From Actinomycetota bacterium (GTDB lineage Bacteria; Actinomycetota; Geothermincolia; Geothermincolales; RBG-13-55-18): DNA of 41,639 nucleotides. Within the stretch, counting starts at the first letter, position 1. Every line of letters begins with the position of its first letter. The notes below the pieces were generated by a model that had not been told where the DNA came from, did no database searches, and saw only the letters and a list, made by a program, of their open reading frames with translations. A program made the position numbers and the translations under genes. The stretch covers positions 1-41,639 of the forward strand of contig QZKE01000004.1 in assembly GCA_003598015.1 (NCBI GenBank), given 5' to 3'. Positions 7,410 to 15,062 of the stretch are shown here, one piece after another.

Positions 7410-8741
7410 ATGAAAGTCATCGTAGTCGGGGCCGGTACCTCTGGACTGGCCGCAACCCGCACCCTGCGCAAGAGAGGCGCCGACGTCGTTGCCCTGGAGG
7501 CAAAAGATGCCGCGGGGGGGCGAATAATCGGAGCGCGCAGGGACGGCTATATCATGGACCTGGGCGCACAGTTCTTCTTCAAGTCCTATGACACCACCTT
7601 CGGGCTCTGCAGGGAGCTGGGGCTGGAGGAAGATATCGTGCCCTACCCCCTGAAGATAGCCATATGGAAGAAGGGGCGGCCGCACGTAGCCGTTGCCTCC
7701 CTGGACCCCCGGGTCCTGTGGGAGAACCGCGCCGACATGCTCCGCTTACGCCTCTTCTCGCCACGGGGGATAGTGCAGATGGCCCGTATCCTGCATACGG
7801 TCTTCCGGAGGCGCCGCGACCTCCATTTCATCGACTATGGGAACATGCTCGACCTCGACGACGAGAACCTGGCCGACTTCACCCTGCGGCGAGGCGGTAA
7901 AGAGGCCCTCGAGTATCTCATCCAGCCCATGGCCTCCCTCCTCACCTTGGGGGAACCGGAGGATGTGGGGGCTGGTTACGGTCTCGCCCTTTTGCGGTAT
8001 TGCTTCGGCGGCCTCTCCACCCTGAAACACGGTATCGGCTCCCTGGCCGAGCGCCTCTACGAGGAGTGCACCGGCGACGTGCGCCTCTCTGCGCCGGTCA
8101 AAGGCATCGTCATCGAGGGGGGTGGGGTGAAGGGCGTGGAGACCGCGGACGGCCTGATGGAGGCCGACGCGGTTATCTGCACCGCCACCGCGACCAAAGC
8201 CCTCGAGCTCATGCCCGGCCTCCCCGACGGGCTGCGCAAGCCCATGGAGAAGGTCAGCTACAGCGCCTGCTGCCACGTGATGTTCGGCCTTGAACGCCAC
8301 CTTCTCCCCGAGGGGGTGTGGGCGCTGGCGCTCCCGCGCAAGGAGGGCACCTACATGTCGGGCTTCTCGGACGACTGCGTCAAGTCGCCGTCTTACACGC
8401 CCCCGGGTGGGGGGATGGTGCATTGTTTTACCTTCGGGAAATATGCCCGCGAGCTCAATGGGATGAAGGACGGCGAGGTCTTGTCACGCCTGAAGGGCGA
8501 GATACGGCGCTTCATCCCCTCCATGCCCGCGGAGCCCCTCTTCTCCGAGATCTACCGCTGGGACGAGGCGGTCTGCCTCTCTCCCCCGGGCATGCTGAGG
8601 GAGATCTATCGCCTCAAGCGGGACCACTGGCGGGACGTGAAGGGATTGTACCTGGCGGGAGAGTACCTGAACATGCCCTCCGTGGACGGCGCCCTGCGCA
8701 GCGGCATCGACGCCGCCGAAGCCGCCCTGAGGGGTTGCTAG
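7410..8741 (+). CDS. FAD-dependent amine-oxidase-like oxidoreductase
   Basis: This is a 443-residue soluble flavoprotein. The N-terminal dinucleotide-binding motif VVGAGTSGLAATRTL is followed by the conserved AAGGRI segment (residues about 36-41) and DLGAQFFF. The C-terminus GLYLAGEYLNMPSVDGALRSG is the second FAD-contacting motif of the amine oxidase/protoporphyrinogen oxidase/phytoene desaturase group. Length and layout fit that group, but the sequence does not decide between a polyamine or amino-acid oxidase, a porphyrinogen oxidase or a desaturase; there are no haem or carotenoid genes next to it. GGGAGGG stands five bases before the ATG. It is convergent with the EFR1-type gene downstream. 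Confidence 0.85.
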   Translation: MKVIVVGAGTSGLAATRTLRKRGADVVALEAKDAAGGRIIGARRDGYIMDLGAQFFFKSYDTTFGLCRELGLEEDIVPYPLKIAIWKKGRPHVAVASLDPRVLWENRADMLRLRLFSPRGIVQMARILHTVFRRRRDLHFIDYGNMLDLDDENLADFTLRRGGKEALEYLIQPMASLLTLGEPEDVGAGYGLALLRYCFGGLSTLKHGIGSLAERLYEECTGDVRLSAPVKGIVIEGGGVKGVETADGLMEADAVICTATATKALELMPGLPDGLRKPMEKVSYSACCHVMFGLERHLLPEGVWALALPRKEGTYMSGFSDDCVKSPSYTPPGGGMVHCFTFGKYARELNGMKDGEVLSRLKGEIRRFIPSMPAEPLFSEIYRWDEAVCLSPPGMLREIYRLKRDHWRDVKGLYLAGEYLNMPSVDGALRSGIDAAEAALRGC

Positions 8742-8880
8742 GCAGGAACCCGGTCTGCGACCTATGCATGAGCAACACCGATAAAACAAGACCTTGCATA
8801 TATGCTTCCCGGGGCCGGAAGGCACTCGTCTCTTGACCGCGGCCTCCTCGCCCGACCGCGAAACTGGATTAATCATGGGA

Positions 8881-8961
8881 TCGTGTCTTCGATCTTCCAT
8901 TTGCCCGATCCTTGGGTTATCGATTCATCTCGTTGGCGAAAACCGAAGATCGAAGACTCGA
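8881..8961. repeat. inverted repeat between convergent genes
   Basis: GTCTTCGATCTTC at 8885-8897 is perfectly complementary to GAAGATCGAAGAC at 8945-8957. The match extends three pairs outward after one mismatch, and the loop is 47 bases. It lies in the 231-base gap between two converging genes and may act as a bidirectional transcription end, though there is no T-run. Nothing else is visible in this gap. Confidence 0.45.
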
Positions 8962-8972
8962 CCCCATCCCAC

Positions 8973-9812
8973 CTACCGGCAGACCCTTTCGCCCCTATCG
9001 AGGTCGCCGAGCCATCGCCCCATAAAGCGGTTGTAGAGTACGAGGTGGCCGCATGAGGCGAGAAACTCCGCAGGGATACGGTACACGTCCTTAGGGCAGA
9101 CGGACAGACAACGGTAACAACGGATGCATTGCTTATGGATGACCGGACCCGGTGCGAGAGAGATGTTGCTTGCCGGGCATGCGGTCACGCACAATCCGCA
9201 CTGATCGCAATGCGCCGCTATCATTTTCAACTTGGGTACCATCAGCCTGATCACCGGGTCGCTCGCCGCAAGCCCTAGGAGATCATAGAAACTCCAACCT
9301 GGTCTCAGGGCATCGCGCTTGCTTTCCGGCAGCGACCCGGGCTTTCCCTCTGCGACATGCTCGGCCAGCGCATTGGCAAACCCGCGGGCAAGGGCAAGGT
9401 CATGCTCGTCGGGCCGGCCCGGGTATCTGCCGTAAGCAGCCGGGACTGCGAAATTGTACTGTCCGCGGCATCGGAATCCTCCCACCACATCCGCCCCTTT
9501 CCGCCGCAAGAGATATGTCTGGTCGTAGAGGACCCTGCCCGGGGACTCCGCCGATGTGGCAAAAACGAACGAGGGCTTGCCGTCGAGGGCCGGAAGTCCG
9601 CGCAGGAACTCCCGGAAAGGAGATGGCGCCCGGCTCGCCAGGCAGAAAGTCCCGACGCCGAGGAGGTCACAGCCCGTTGCATCCTGCTGGGCCGCGCTAC
9701 TCATGGGGATGATCCGCGTGGAGTGCCCTTGGTCTTGAAAGGCTTGGGCCATCGCCTCGGCCACCTTATACGTATTGCCGGTCATCGAGAAGTAGATCAT
9801 CTTGATGTCCAT
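8973..9812 (-). CDS. EFR1-type flavodoxin-ferredoxin protein
   Basis: This is a 279-residue electron-transfer protein. The N-terminal half is a flavodoxin-like domain with the FMN phosphate loop MIYFSMTGNTYKVAEAM. The C-terminal half carries two [4Fe-4S] motifs: CDQCGLCVTACP and CIRCYRCLSVCP. This is the arrangement called EFR1 (flavodoxin-ferredoxin). I start it at ATG 9812; an in-frame extension to 9860 would run into the TetR gene and looks spurious. The gap to the stop of the TetR gene upstream is 13 bases, so the two are co-transcribed, and the EFR1 protein should be derepressed together with TetR. The redox partner is unknown. Confidence 0.85.
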   Translation of the reverse strand: MDIKMIYFSMTGNTYKVAEAMAQAFQDQGHSTRIIPMSSAAQQDATGCDLLGVGTFCLASRAPSPFREFLRGLPALDGKPSFVFATSAESPGRVLYDQTYLLRRKGADVVGGFRCRGQYNFAVPAAYGRYPGRPDEHDLALARGFANALAEHVAEGKPGSLPESKRDALRPGWSFYDLLGLAASDPVIRLMVPKLKMIAAHCDQCGLCVTACPASNISLAPGPVIHKQCIRCYRCLSVCPKDVYRIPAEFLASCGHLVLYNRFMGRWLGDLDRGERVCR

Positions 9813-9825
9813 CTTGCATACCCCC

Positions 9826-10428
9826 CTACTTGACGAACCTGAATACCATCTCTTCAACAACCTTCGCCGCCTTTTCTATGTCGACCAAGTCGCTGCTAAT
9901 TGCGTAAGGGATCTGCAAGCCGTCGATCATGCAGACAAGGATTATGGCGGATGTGTGAAAGTCGATCTCCCTGAACACCCCTCTCCTGGCGCCCTCCCTC
10001 AGCATTGCCTCTACCCGGTTGATGGCGTTCCTGTACGCCCCGGCCAGATACGACCGCTCCTCCATATCACCCACTTTGAGCCTGTCGCTGGATATGGCCT
10101 CCATGAGCAGGCCTATTACGCCGGCTACCTCCTGGAAAACCCCCATGAAAACATGGATGAACTCCCGCAGCCGTTCCTCTGAATCCTGAATGGCCTCGAG
10201 TTGCCCGTAAGCTTTCTCCTGGATGAGATGGAGCATCGTCTCGAGGGCCTTGGCGAGGAGTTCCTCCTTGCTCTTGAAGTACAGGTATATAGTCCCCTTG
10301 CTGATGCCCGCGGCTTCCGCAATGTCCGACATCTTCGTATTCGCGTATCCGTTTTCCCTGAATACGTTGAAGGCGTTACCTATAATCAAGAGCTTCTTGC
10401 GGTCAACATCTACGGTCCTGGGGCTCAT
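9826..10428 (-). CDS. TetR family transcriptional regulator
   Basis: This is a 200-residue protein with a typical TetR N-terminal DNA-binding domain: GYANTKMSDIAEAAGISKGTIYLYFKSKEELLAKAL contains the helix-turn-helix at about residues 30-62. The C-terminal ligand-binding part (residues about 75-200) is all-helical and specific to this protein. AGGAGGT stands five bases before the ATG. A perfect-armed palindrome covers the transcription start just upstream, so autorepression is very likely. The gene leads a two-gene operon with the EFR1-type electron carrier, suggesting that it responds to a small molecule or redox stress handled by that protein. Confidence 0.92.
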   Translation of the reverse strand: MSPRTVDVDRKKLLIIGNAFNVFRENGYANTKMSDIAEAAGISKGTIYLYFKSKEELLAKALETMLHLIQEKAYGQLEAIQDSEERLREFIHVFMGVFQEVAGVIGLLMEAISSDRLKVGDMEERSYLAGAYRNAINRVEAMLREGARRGVFREIDFHTSAIILVCMIDGLQIPYAISSDLVDIEKAAKVVEEMVFRFVK

Positions 10429-10440
10429 TTATTACCTCCT

Positions 10441-10474
10441 ATAATAAATAACTGACCAGTCAGTTATTTATTAT
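10441..10474. promoter_or_regulatory. palindromic TetR operator
   Basis: Two perfect 15-base arms, ATAATAAATAACTGA and its complement, are separated by CCAG. The core ACTGACCAGTCAGT matches the operator type bound by many TetR/AcrR regulators. It overlaps the -10 box and the expected transcription start of the TetR gene and ends just before its ribosome binding site, so binding should block the operon. Confidence 0.85.
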
Positions 10475-10501
10475 CCTATTCCGGCGCTCGCATCGTGTCA
10501 A
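10473..10501 (-). promoter_or_regulatory. promoter of the TetR-EFR1 operon
   Basis: On the minus strand: TTGACA (10501-10496), a 17-base spacer, then TAGGAT (10478-10473). The -35 is perfect and the -10 matches four of six bases. The start point would be near 10466, inside the operator. Confidence 0.7.
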
Positions 10502-10565
10502 GGAAGATACCATGGTGTCAGCTACAACCTGGTGTAGGAGAGCGGGGTAGACATCTCCACGAACT

Positions 10566-10593
10566 AAAAAAGCGGCGGCCCTCAGGCCACCGC
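10566..10593 (-). terminator. intrinsic terminator of the FmdB-type operon
   Basis: On the minus strand a nine-pair stem GCGGTGGCC/GGCCGCCGC (one G-U pair) with a TGAG loop is followed directly by TTTTTT. It ends the transcript that carries the FmdB-type gene and the 28-codon membrane peptide. Confidence 0.85.
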
Positions 10594-10633
10594 GCATTGC
10601 TCTTAACGCAGCGATACGGCTAGGCAGGTCTGT

Positions 10634-10668
10634 CCTCTTCCTCTTCTTCCTCTTCTTCCTCTTCTTGC
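10634..10668. repeat. low-complexity CCTCTTCTT tandem tract
   Basis: A polypyrimidine tract on the plus strand with about three units of nine bases (CCTCTTCTT); on the minus strand it is a GAAGAAGAG purine tract. It lies between the 28-codon peptide gene and the terminator, in the 3' end of that transcript. Confidence 0.6.
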
Positions 10669-10691
10669 CGCACGCGGCAGGCGCCGGATAT

Positions 10692-10778
10692 TCACGTCGG
10701 CACCCCCAGGCGCGGCAGCACGAAACCGCTGAGGATAAGCCATGCCGCCACGATGATTATCAGGATCAACCACTCCAT
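10692..10778 (-). CDS. 28-residue single-pass membrane peptide
   Basis: The frame runs from an ATG preceded by GAGGAAG to TGA. The peptide starts MEWLILIIIVAAWLILSGF and ends LPRLGVPT: one membrane helix followed by a short Pro/Gly tail. It lies 42 bases downstream of the FmdB-type gene on the same strand and before the shared terminator, so it is the second gene of a two-gene transcript. The clean hydrophobic helix beginning right at the start codon and the operon position make it more convincing than a random frame. Function unknown. Confidence 0.5.
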   Translation of the reverse strand: MEWLILIIIVAAWLILSGFVLPRLGVPT

Positions 10779-10820
10779 CTTCCTCAATCCTTGGTCCGTA
10801 CCGGACCGTCACCAGGGACG

Positions 10821-11021
10821 TCACGTGGAGCGGGTGCTGCATCCGCCGGACGTGGTCCCCTTGTCCATGCCGCCGATACCGATGACGGAAAACATCTTCT
10901 TTACCCGCCCCGACCCGCACTTGGCACACTCGAGACGCTCGACGTCCGCGTCCTCGGCCTGGCGGAAAAACGCGTCGAAGCGATGCCCGCATTCCTCGCA
11001 TCGATATTCGAAAATCGGCAT
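10821..11021 (-). CDS. FmdB-type zinc ribbon protein
   Basis: This is a 66-residue protein starting MPIFEYRCEECGHRFDAFF, the hallmark of the FmdB/CxxC_CxxC_SSSS family, with a second pair LECAKCGSGRV that completes a four-Cys zinc ribbon. The C-terminal part (GGMDKGTTSGGCSTRST) is the usual Gly/Ser/Cys-rich tail, here short. GGGAGG stands seven bases before the ATG. The name comes from the fmd operon of a methylotroph, where the protein is thought to be regulatory. It is followed by the 28-codon membrane peptide and a terminator. Confidence 0.88.
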   Translation of the reverse strand: MPIFEYRCEECGHRFDAFFRQAEDADVERLECAKCGSGRVKKMFSVIGIGGMDKGTTSGGCSTRST

Positions 11022-11043
11022 ATCTACCTCCCTTATAAAACGA

Positions 11044-11270
11044 GGTTCATCTCCGAGAAGTGTGGGTAGCTACCGTCAGGCATAGGGGTCAGGCCTCGGA
11101 TTGTGCCTGAACTGGCCACGCGACATGGATGGCGAGGAAGTTCTATCCTCCCTGATATCGCTGCATATCGGCTTAGATTAATGAGTCCGTCAGGCACAAT
11201 CCGAGGCCTGACCCCTATGCCTGACCACAATATCACCATACTATTCACCTACACTTCTCGGAGATTAACC
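11044..11270. mobile_element. MITE-like palindromic element, copy B, with nested insertion
   Basis: The terminal inverted repeats are at 11044-11067 and 11247-11270 (GGTTCATCTCCGAGAAGTGT on the left; two mismatches between arms). It is flanked by a perfect 8-base direct repeat, TAAAACGA, at 11036-11043 and 11271-11278, direct evidence of insertion. Outside the inner insertion the sequence matches copies A and D (GCTACCGTCAGGC on the left, ACCATACTATTC on the right). It lies immediately upstream of the FmdB-type gene and its left end abuts that gene's leader region. Confidence 0.88.
11075..11225. repeat. nested 36-bp perfect inverted repeat
   Basis: Within MITE copy B, bases 11075-11110 (GTCAGGCATAGGGGTCAGGC...) are perfectly complementary to 11190-11225. 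The central loop of 79 bases is unique in the window. Copies A and D lack this segment, so it entered later, apparently at the GTCAGGC of the host element. The outer end resembles the GGGGTC...-type ends found beside Y1 (REP-associated) transposases; that link is inference. Confidence 0.75.
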
Positions 11271-11278
11271 TAAAACGA

Positions 11279-11627
11279 TAACACGTTTAATGTAGCTCCG
11301 CATACCGGCATCATCAATGATGTAGCTCAAGTGTGGGGTCTGTGCCTTGACATCTGCATGCCTTGTTGCGTCGGCTATTCAGGGCAACTCCCATTTCGAC
11401 GCTGAGCGCATCAAGGGTGCGTCTGGATCCCTCATTTCCACTCGACACGTCTTTCTCGGGCAACCCGCCGGTAACATGTTTCATACGGAAATCCGACAGA
11501 ATCACCCGTTTGTGTCTCAAGGATGAAGTGGCGATTCCCGATTATTCTAATGCGGGGAAGACGACAAAAACGGAGGCTTGCACAAGCCCTTATTTCATGG
11601 TGAGCGGCGCAACGAGGTGTTCGCAAG
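11279..11627. other. gene-free stretch upstream of the S8 protease gene
   Basis: No credible gene is visible in these 349 bases. TGTAGCTC occurs twice (about 11291 and 11321), and GTGTGGGGTCTGTGCCTTGAC at about 11331-11351 resembles the GGGGTC-rich end of the nested repeat in MITE copy B, so it may hold debris of a second mobile element. A short minus-strand frame (11314-11520) has no ribosome binding site and no recognised family. No riboswitch was recognised. Confidence 0.4.
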
Positions 11628-14147
11628 ATGAGGTTTCAAAATGGTTACGGGGGCATGCTCTTCCCCGCACTCCTCTTCTCGTTCCTGCTGGTCTTCATGT
11701 TCGCCGTCCCCGCCTTCTCCGCGGACCTTCCCGAGCCCCCCGCCAGGGAAGCCCGTATCCTCCTGGGTTTCAAACAAGCGGCGACTCAGGCGGAGCTAAC
11801 CAGCCTGCGCACGGCCATCGAAGGCCTGCTCTCCGCCCTCCCGGAATGGGAGGGGCCGGAACTCCTCCTGCCCAACGTCGCCCGCATCCGCCTGCCGGAC
11901 ATCCCGGACCTGCCCCGACTCAAGGAACTGCTGGGGTCGCTTCCCTTCGCCTCCTTTGTGGAAGATGACCACGTGGTCTCAGCCTCCGCCACGCCGAACG
12001 ACCCCAGGTATTCCGAGCAGTGGCACCTGCCCTCCGTCTCCGCGCCCCAAGCCTGGGACATCACCACCGGTTCCAGCGACGTGACCATCGCGGTCATCGA
12101 CACCGGGGTGAACTACAACCACCAGGACCTCCAGGGCAAATGCGTGGCGGGGTACAACTTCGTGGACCGAAGCACGGATGCCATGGACGATCACGGCCAT
12201 GGTACCCACGTCGCCGGCATAGCCGCCGCGACGGGGAACAACTCCACCGGCGTAACGGGGGCGGACTGGAACGCCCGCATCATGCCCATCAAGGTCCTCG
12301 ACTCGCAGGGATCCGGCTACGATTCGGACGTGGCGGCGGGCATACGCTACGCCGCCGACAACGGCGCCGAGGTCATCAACATGAGCCTCGGCAGCTCCGA
12401 GTACTCCTATACCCTCAGCGAGGCGGTGAACTACGCCTTCAACAAGGGGCTGGTCATCGTGGCGGCCGCCGGCAACGAGGCCTCGAGCGTCAGCTACCCC
12501 GCCGCCTGTGACCACGTCATAGCCGTGGGGGCCCTGGAGTCCAGCGATTCCCTGGCATATTTCTCCAATCGTGGGTCCGCCCTGGATCTCACCGCCCCGG
12601 GCGTCTCCATCCTCTCCACCATACCCGGGGGCTACGGCAAGATGAGCGGCACCTCCATGGCCTCGCCGGTGGTGGCGGGGTGCGCTTCCCTGGTCCTGGC
12701 GGCACACCCGGGATACGTTTCGTCCCAGGTCGAGCAGGCCCTGAAAAACGGCGCGACGGACCTCGGCAGCCCCGGCTTCGACACTAATTACGGGTACGGA
12801 AAGGTGAACGCCTACGCGGCCGTGAGCGGAGAGCAGCCCGCGCCGGTCCCCGATCCCGGTGGCGGGGATTGGAACCCCCCCGAGCCGGGGGGGGAAACGG
12901 TCTGGTATCTGGCGGAGGGGTACACGGGCAGCGGTTTCAACACCTACGTGCTGGTCCAGAACCCGAACGCGGAGGCAGCACAGCTGCGCGCGGAGTACGT
13001 GGATACCCGCGGGAGCTACCTGGAGGAGTATTACAGCCTGGGGGGCGGCTGCCGCCTCACCCTCAACCTCAATGCCATCTTCCCGGACAGCGAGGTTTCC
13101 ACGTGCATCTCCTCATTGAACGATGTGGGTATAGTGGTGGAGCGTTCCATGTATTTCAACTGTGCGGGACACGACGGCGGCCACTGCACCCCCGGCAGCC
13201 CCGGCCTCTCCGACACGTGGTATTTCGCGGAGGGATATACCGGACCCGGTTTCGATGAGTACATCCTCGTGCTCAATCCATGGTTCAGCAGCAACCAGAT
13301 GCGGCTGACCCTCTACGACGCCGCGGGCGGAGAGCAGACCTACGACTACTGGCTCCTCCCCGCCTCCCGCCTCACCGTACACGTCAACGATCTTGCTCCC
13401 GGCAAGGATGTCTCCGCCAAGGTGGAGACCGGCTACGGGGCGGTCGCCGAGCGGGCCATGTATTTCGACTATGCGGGCCGCAGGGGCGGACACTGCACCA
13501 AGGGCTCACCTTCTCCCTCCACCACCTGGTTCTTCGCCGAAGGTTATACCGGACCCGGCTTCGACGAATGGCTGCTCCTCTATAATCCCTCCAGCTCCGA
13601 CCGTACCGCCACCGTGACCTATCGCTTCACCGATGGGGCACAGATGCAGGCAAACTACATCGTCAGGGCCAGGAGCAGGTTCTCCGTTCATGTCAACGAC
13701 GAGGCTCCCGATCGCGAGGTGGCCATTAAGGTGGACTCCGGGGGGGAGGGCCTGCTGGCCGAGCGGTCCATGTACTTCAATTACCGCGGGATCTGGGGCG
13801 GCGGCCATTGCACCGAAGGCGCCAGGTATCCGGCGCAGCGCTGGGACCTGGCGGAGGGCTACACCGGGCCGGGCTTCGAGACCTGGATACTCATCCAGAA
13901 CACCAGCCCCTACGAGGCGGCCGAGATACGCATGGCCTTCATGGGAGGCGCGGGCATCGCCTCCACCCGTACCTACCAGCTGACCCCGGGCTCGCGCACC
14001 ACCATCTACCTCAACGACATCACCGCGCCCGGCGACGTATCCGTTTCCCTCTATTCCGCCAACGGCGTACCGGTGATCGTGGAGAGGGCCATGTACTTCA
14101 ACTACAACGGCATCACCGGCGGATCGGCCAGCATGGGCACCGATTGA
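11628..14147 (+). CDS. secreted subtilisin-like S8 protease with four C-terminal repeats
   Basis: This is an 839-residue extracellular protein. A signal peptide ends near residue 31 (VFMFAVPAFSA), and residues about 40-120 form an inhibitor-I9-like propeptide. The subtilase domain spans about 125-410 with the triad Asp158 (VIDTGVNY), His191 (DHGHGTHVAGIAA) and Ser343 (SGTSMASPVVAG), so it should be active. After a Pro/Gly linker (residues about 411-423) come four repeats of about 103 residues starting near 424, 529, 631 and 737. Each opens with W-[YFD]-[LF]-AEGYTG-x-GF and ends with ERxMYFxYxG...GGHCT. Such repeats are probably beta-sandwich adhesion or carbohydrate-binding modules. A decayed piece of the same repeat type lies at 22753-23086. 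No ribosome binding site of note precedes the ATG. Confidence 0.92.
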   Translation: MRFQNGYGGMLFPALLFSFLLVFMFAVPAFSADLPEPPAREARILLGFKQAATQAELTSLRTAIEGLLSALPEWEGPELLLPNVARIRLPDIPDLPRLKELLGSLPFASFVEDDHVVSASATPNDPRYSEQWHLPSVSAPQAWDITTGSSDVTIAVIDTGVNYNHQDLQGKCVAGYNFVDRSTDAMDDHGHGTHVAGIAAATGNNSTGVTGADWNARIMPIKVLDSQGSGYDSDVAAGIRYAADNGAEVINMSLGSSEYSYTLSEAVNYAFNKGLVIVAAAGNEASSVSYPAACDHVIAVGALESSDSLAYFSNRGSALDLTAPGVSILSTIPGGYGKMSGTSMASPVVAGCASLVLAAHPGYVSSQVEQALKNGATDLGSPGFDTNYGYGKVNAYAAVSGEQPAPVPDPGGGDWNPPEPGGETVWYLAEGYTGSGFNTYVLVQNPNAEAAQLRAEYVDTRGSYLEEYYSLGGGCRLTLNLNAIFPDSEVSTCISSLNDVGIVVERSMYFNCAGHDGGHCTPGSPGLSDTWYFAEGYTGPGFDEYILVLNPWFSSNQMRLTLYDAAGGEQTYDYWLLPASRLTVHVNDLAPGKDVSAKVETGYGAVAERAMYFDYAGRRGGHCTKGSPSPSTTWFFAEGYTGPGFDEWLLLYNPSSSDRTATVTYRFTDGAQMQANYIVRARSRFSVHVNDEAPDREVAIKVDSGGEGLLAERSMYFNYRGIWGGGHCTEGARYPAQRWDLAEGYTGPGFETWILIQNTSPYEAAEIRMAFMGGAGIASTRTYQLTPGSRTTIYLNDITAPGDVSVSLYSANGVPVIVERAMYFNYNGITGGSASMGTD

Positions 14148-14174
14148 ACGTACGACCTTCCATTTCCTCCCATA

Positions 14175-14195
14175 GGGCAGCGCATTGCGTTGCCC
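14175..14195 (+). terminator. hairpin after the S8 protease gene
   Basis: GGGCAGCGC-ATT-GCGTTGCCC forms a nine-pair stem (one G-U) 28 bases after the stop codon. The following bases are C-rich rather than a T-run, so termination here is only possible. Confidence 0.4.
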
Positions 14196-14331
14196 CCCCG
14201 TTTGCGGCCATGTTAGTATTTAACCACTCCCGAGGCGGGACACCCTACCGGCTGGAGCACTGCATCCAGGGCATGGATGGAACCGCGAGCCGTATACGCG
14301 AGTCAAATACGAGGAAGCGAGAGAGAGGATA

Positions 14332-15024
14332 ATGGGCAGGATTTCTTACTGGTACTCCGGGCTGAGCCGTGGTGCGAAGACGGCCATCACCGTCTGCGGG
14401 ATCGCGGTCGCCGTTATCGTCGCCGCGGTCATCCTCTACATGGTTCTCACACCGGAGAAGGTCGAGGTGCGCTACGGCACTATCGTGCGTGACCCCATCG
14501 ACGGATACGTGTGGGAGAACAACACCCAGACCATCTGGGTGAATCCCTCCGAGGCCGGTAACTACAGGATAGAATACATCGACAAGCTCAGCCCCGAGCA
14601 CGAGGAGCAGCTGAAGCAGGAGCAGGAGAAGATCGCCTCAGAGCAGCAACAGTTGGAGGAGTCCACGGGATTGGAGGCCATGGAGACGGCTTTCCCCACG
14701 GATACCCTGGCCCAGTTGAACACCCTGCAACAGAACATCGAGACCATGGGCCAGGACATCATCTCCGGCATGGAGATGGCCAACGAGATCTACGAGGCAC
14801 AGGTCACCCTCATGGAGTACCGCAACCAGGTGGCGACCATGCAGCTGCCGCCGGAATTCGAGGGCCTGAGGCAGCAAGCCCTGCAGATATTCGATATGTA
14901 CATCAAGGCGTGCGACCTCTACCTCGAGGCCATCGCCAGCGGGGACCTTACCCTGGTGGACCAGGCCAACGCGCTCATCCAGGAGGCCAGCGGAATGATC
15001 CAGAGCCTCATCCCCTCGTATTGA
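14332..15024 (+). CDS. membrane-anchored coiled-coil protein, unknown function
   Basis: This is a 230-residue protein with a single membrane helix at about residues 18-38 (TVCGIAVAVIVAAVILYMVL), an exposed segment with a YVWENNTQTIWVNPSEAGNYRI stretch, a Glu/Gln-rich coiled coil (about residues 85-110) and further helices to the end (FDMYIKACDLYLEAIASGDL). The orientation suggests a short cytoplasmic N-terminus and an extracellular helical domain. I do not recognise the family. It is preceded by AGAGAGGAT, a modest ribosome binding site. It follows the protease gene in the same direction by 184 bases, so joint function is possible but not shown. Confidence 0.7.
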   Translation: MGRISYWYSGLSRGAKTAITVCGIAVAVIVAAVILYMVLTPEKVEVRYGTIVRDPIDGYVWENNTQTIWVNPSEAGNYRIEYIDKLSPEHEEQLKQEQEKIASEQQQLEESTGLEAMETAFPTDTLAQLNTLQQNIETMGQDIISGMEMANEIYEAQVTLMEYRNQVATMQLPPEFEGLRQQALQIFDMYIKACDLYLEAIASGDLTLVDQANALIQEASGMIQSLIPSY

Positions 15025-15042
15025 TCCGGTCTGCTTCCGAAA

Positions 15043-15062
15043 CGCACACGTGCGATTTTTTT
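15043..15062 (+). terminator. short hairpin with T7 tract
   Basis: CGCACACGTGCG folds into a four-to-five-pair stem and is followed by A and seven T. The stem is short, so it is a weak intrinsic terminator. The remaining part of the 306-base gap (15063-15330) holds no gene or repeat that I can see, apart from the AGGAG site at its end. Confidence 0.5.

Noticed and set aside
8885..8957. MITE copy between the FAD oxidoreductase and EFR1-type genes
   Set aside because: The inverted repeat there (GTCTTCGATCTTC) is unrelated in sequence to the MITE arms and has no flanking direct repeat.
10603..11001. 132-codon minus-strand frame over the FmdB-type gene
   Set aside because: It is an alternative frame, Arg/Gly-rich and without family features; the FmdB-type frame is clearly real.
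11314..11520. 68-codon minus-strand frame near the second mobile element
   Set aside because: It could be transposase debris, but no motif or family is recognisable and no ribosome binding site is present.
11570..11610. Possible c-di-GMP (GEMM) riboswitch before the S8 protease
   Set aside because: GGAGGCTTGCACAAGCC looks vaguely riboswitch-like, but the GEMM core (GACGCAAAGCC and the paired helices) is missing.
11979..12707. 242-codon minus-strand frame opposite the S8 protease
   Set aside because: It is a GC-rich shadow of the protease coding strand, with no start signal and a Gly/Val/His-rich composition typical of antisense frames.
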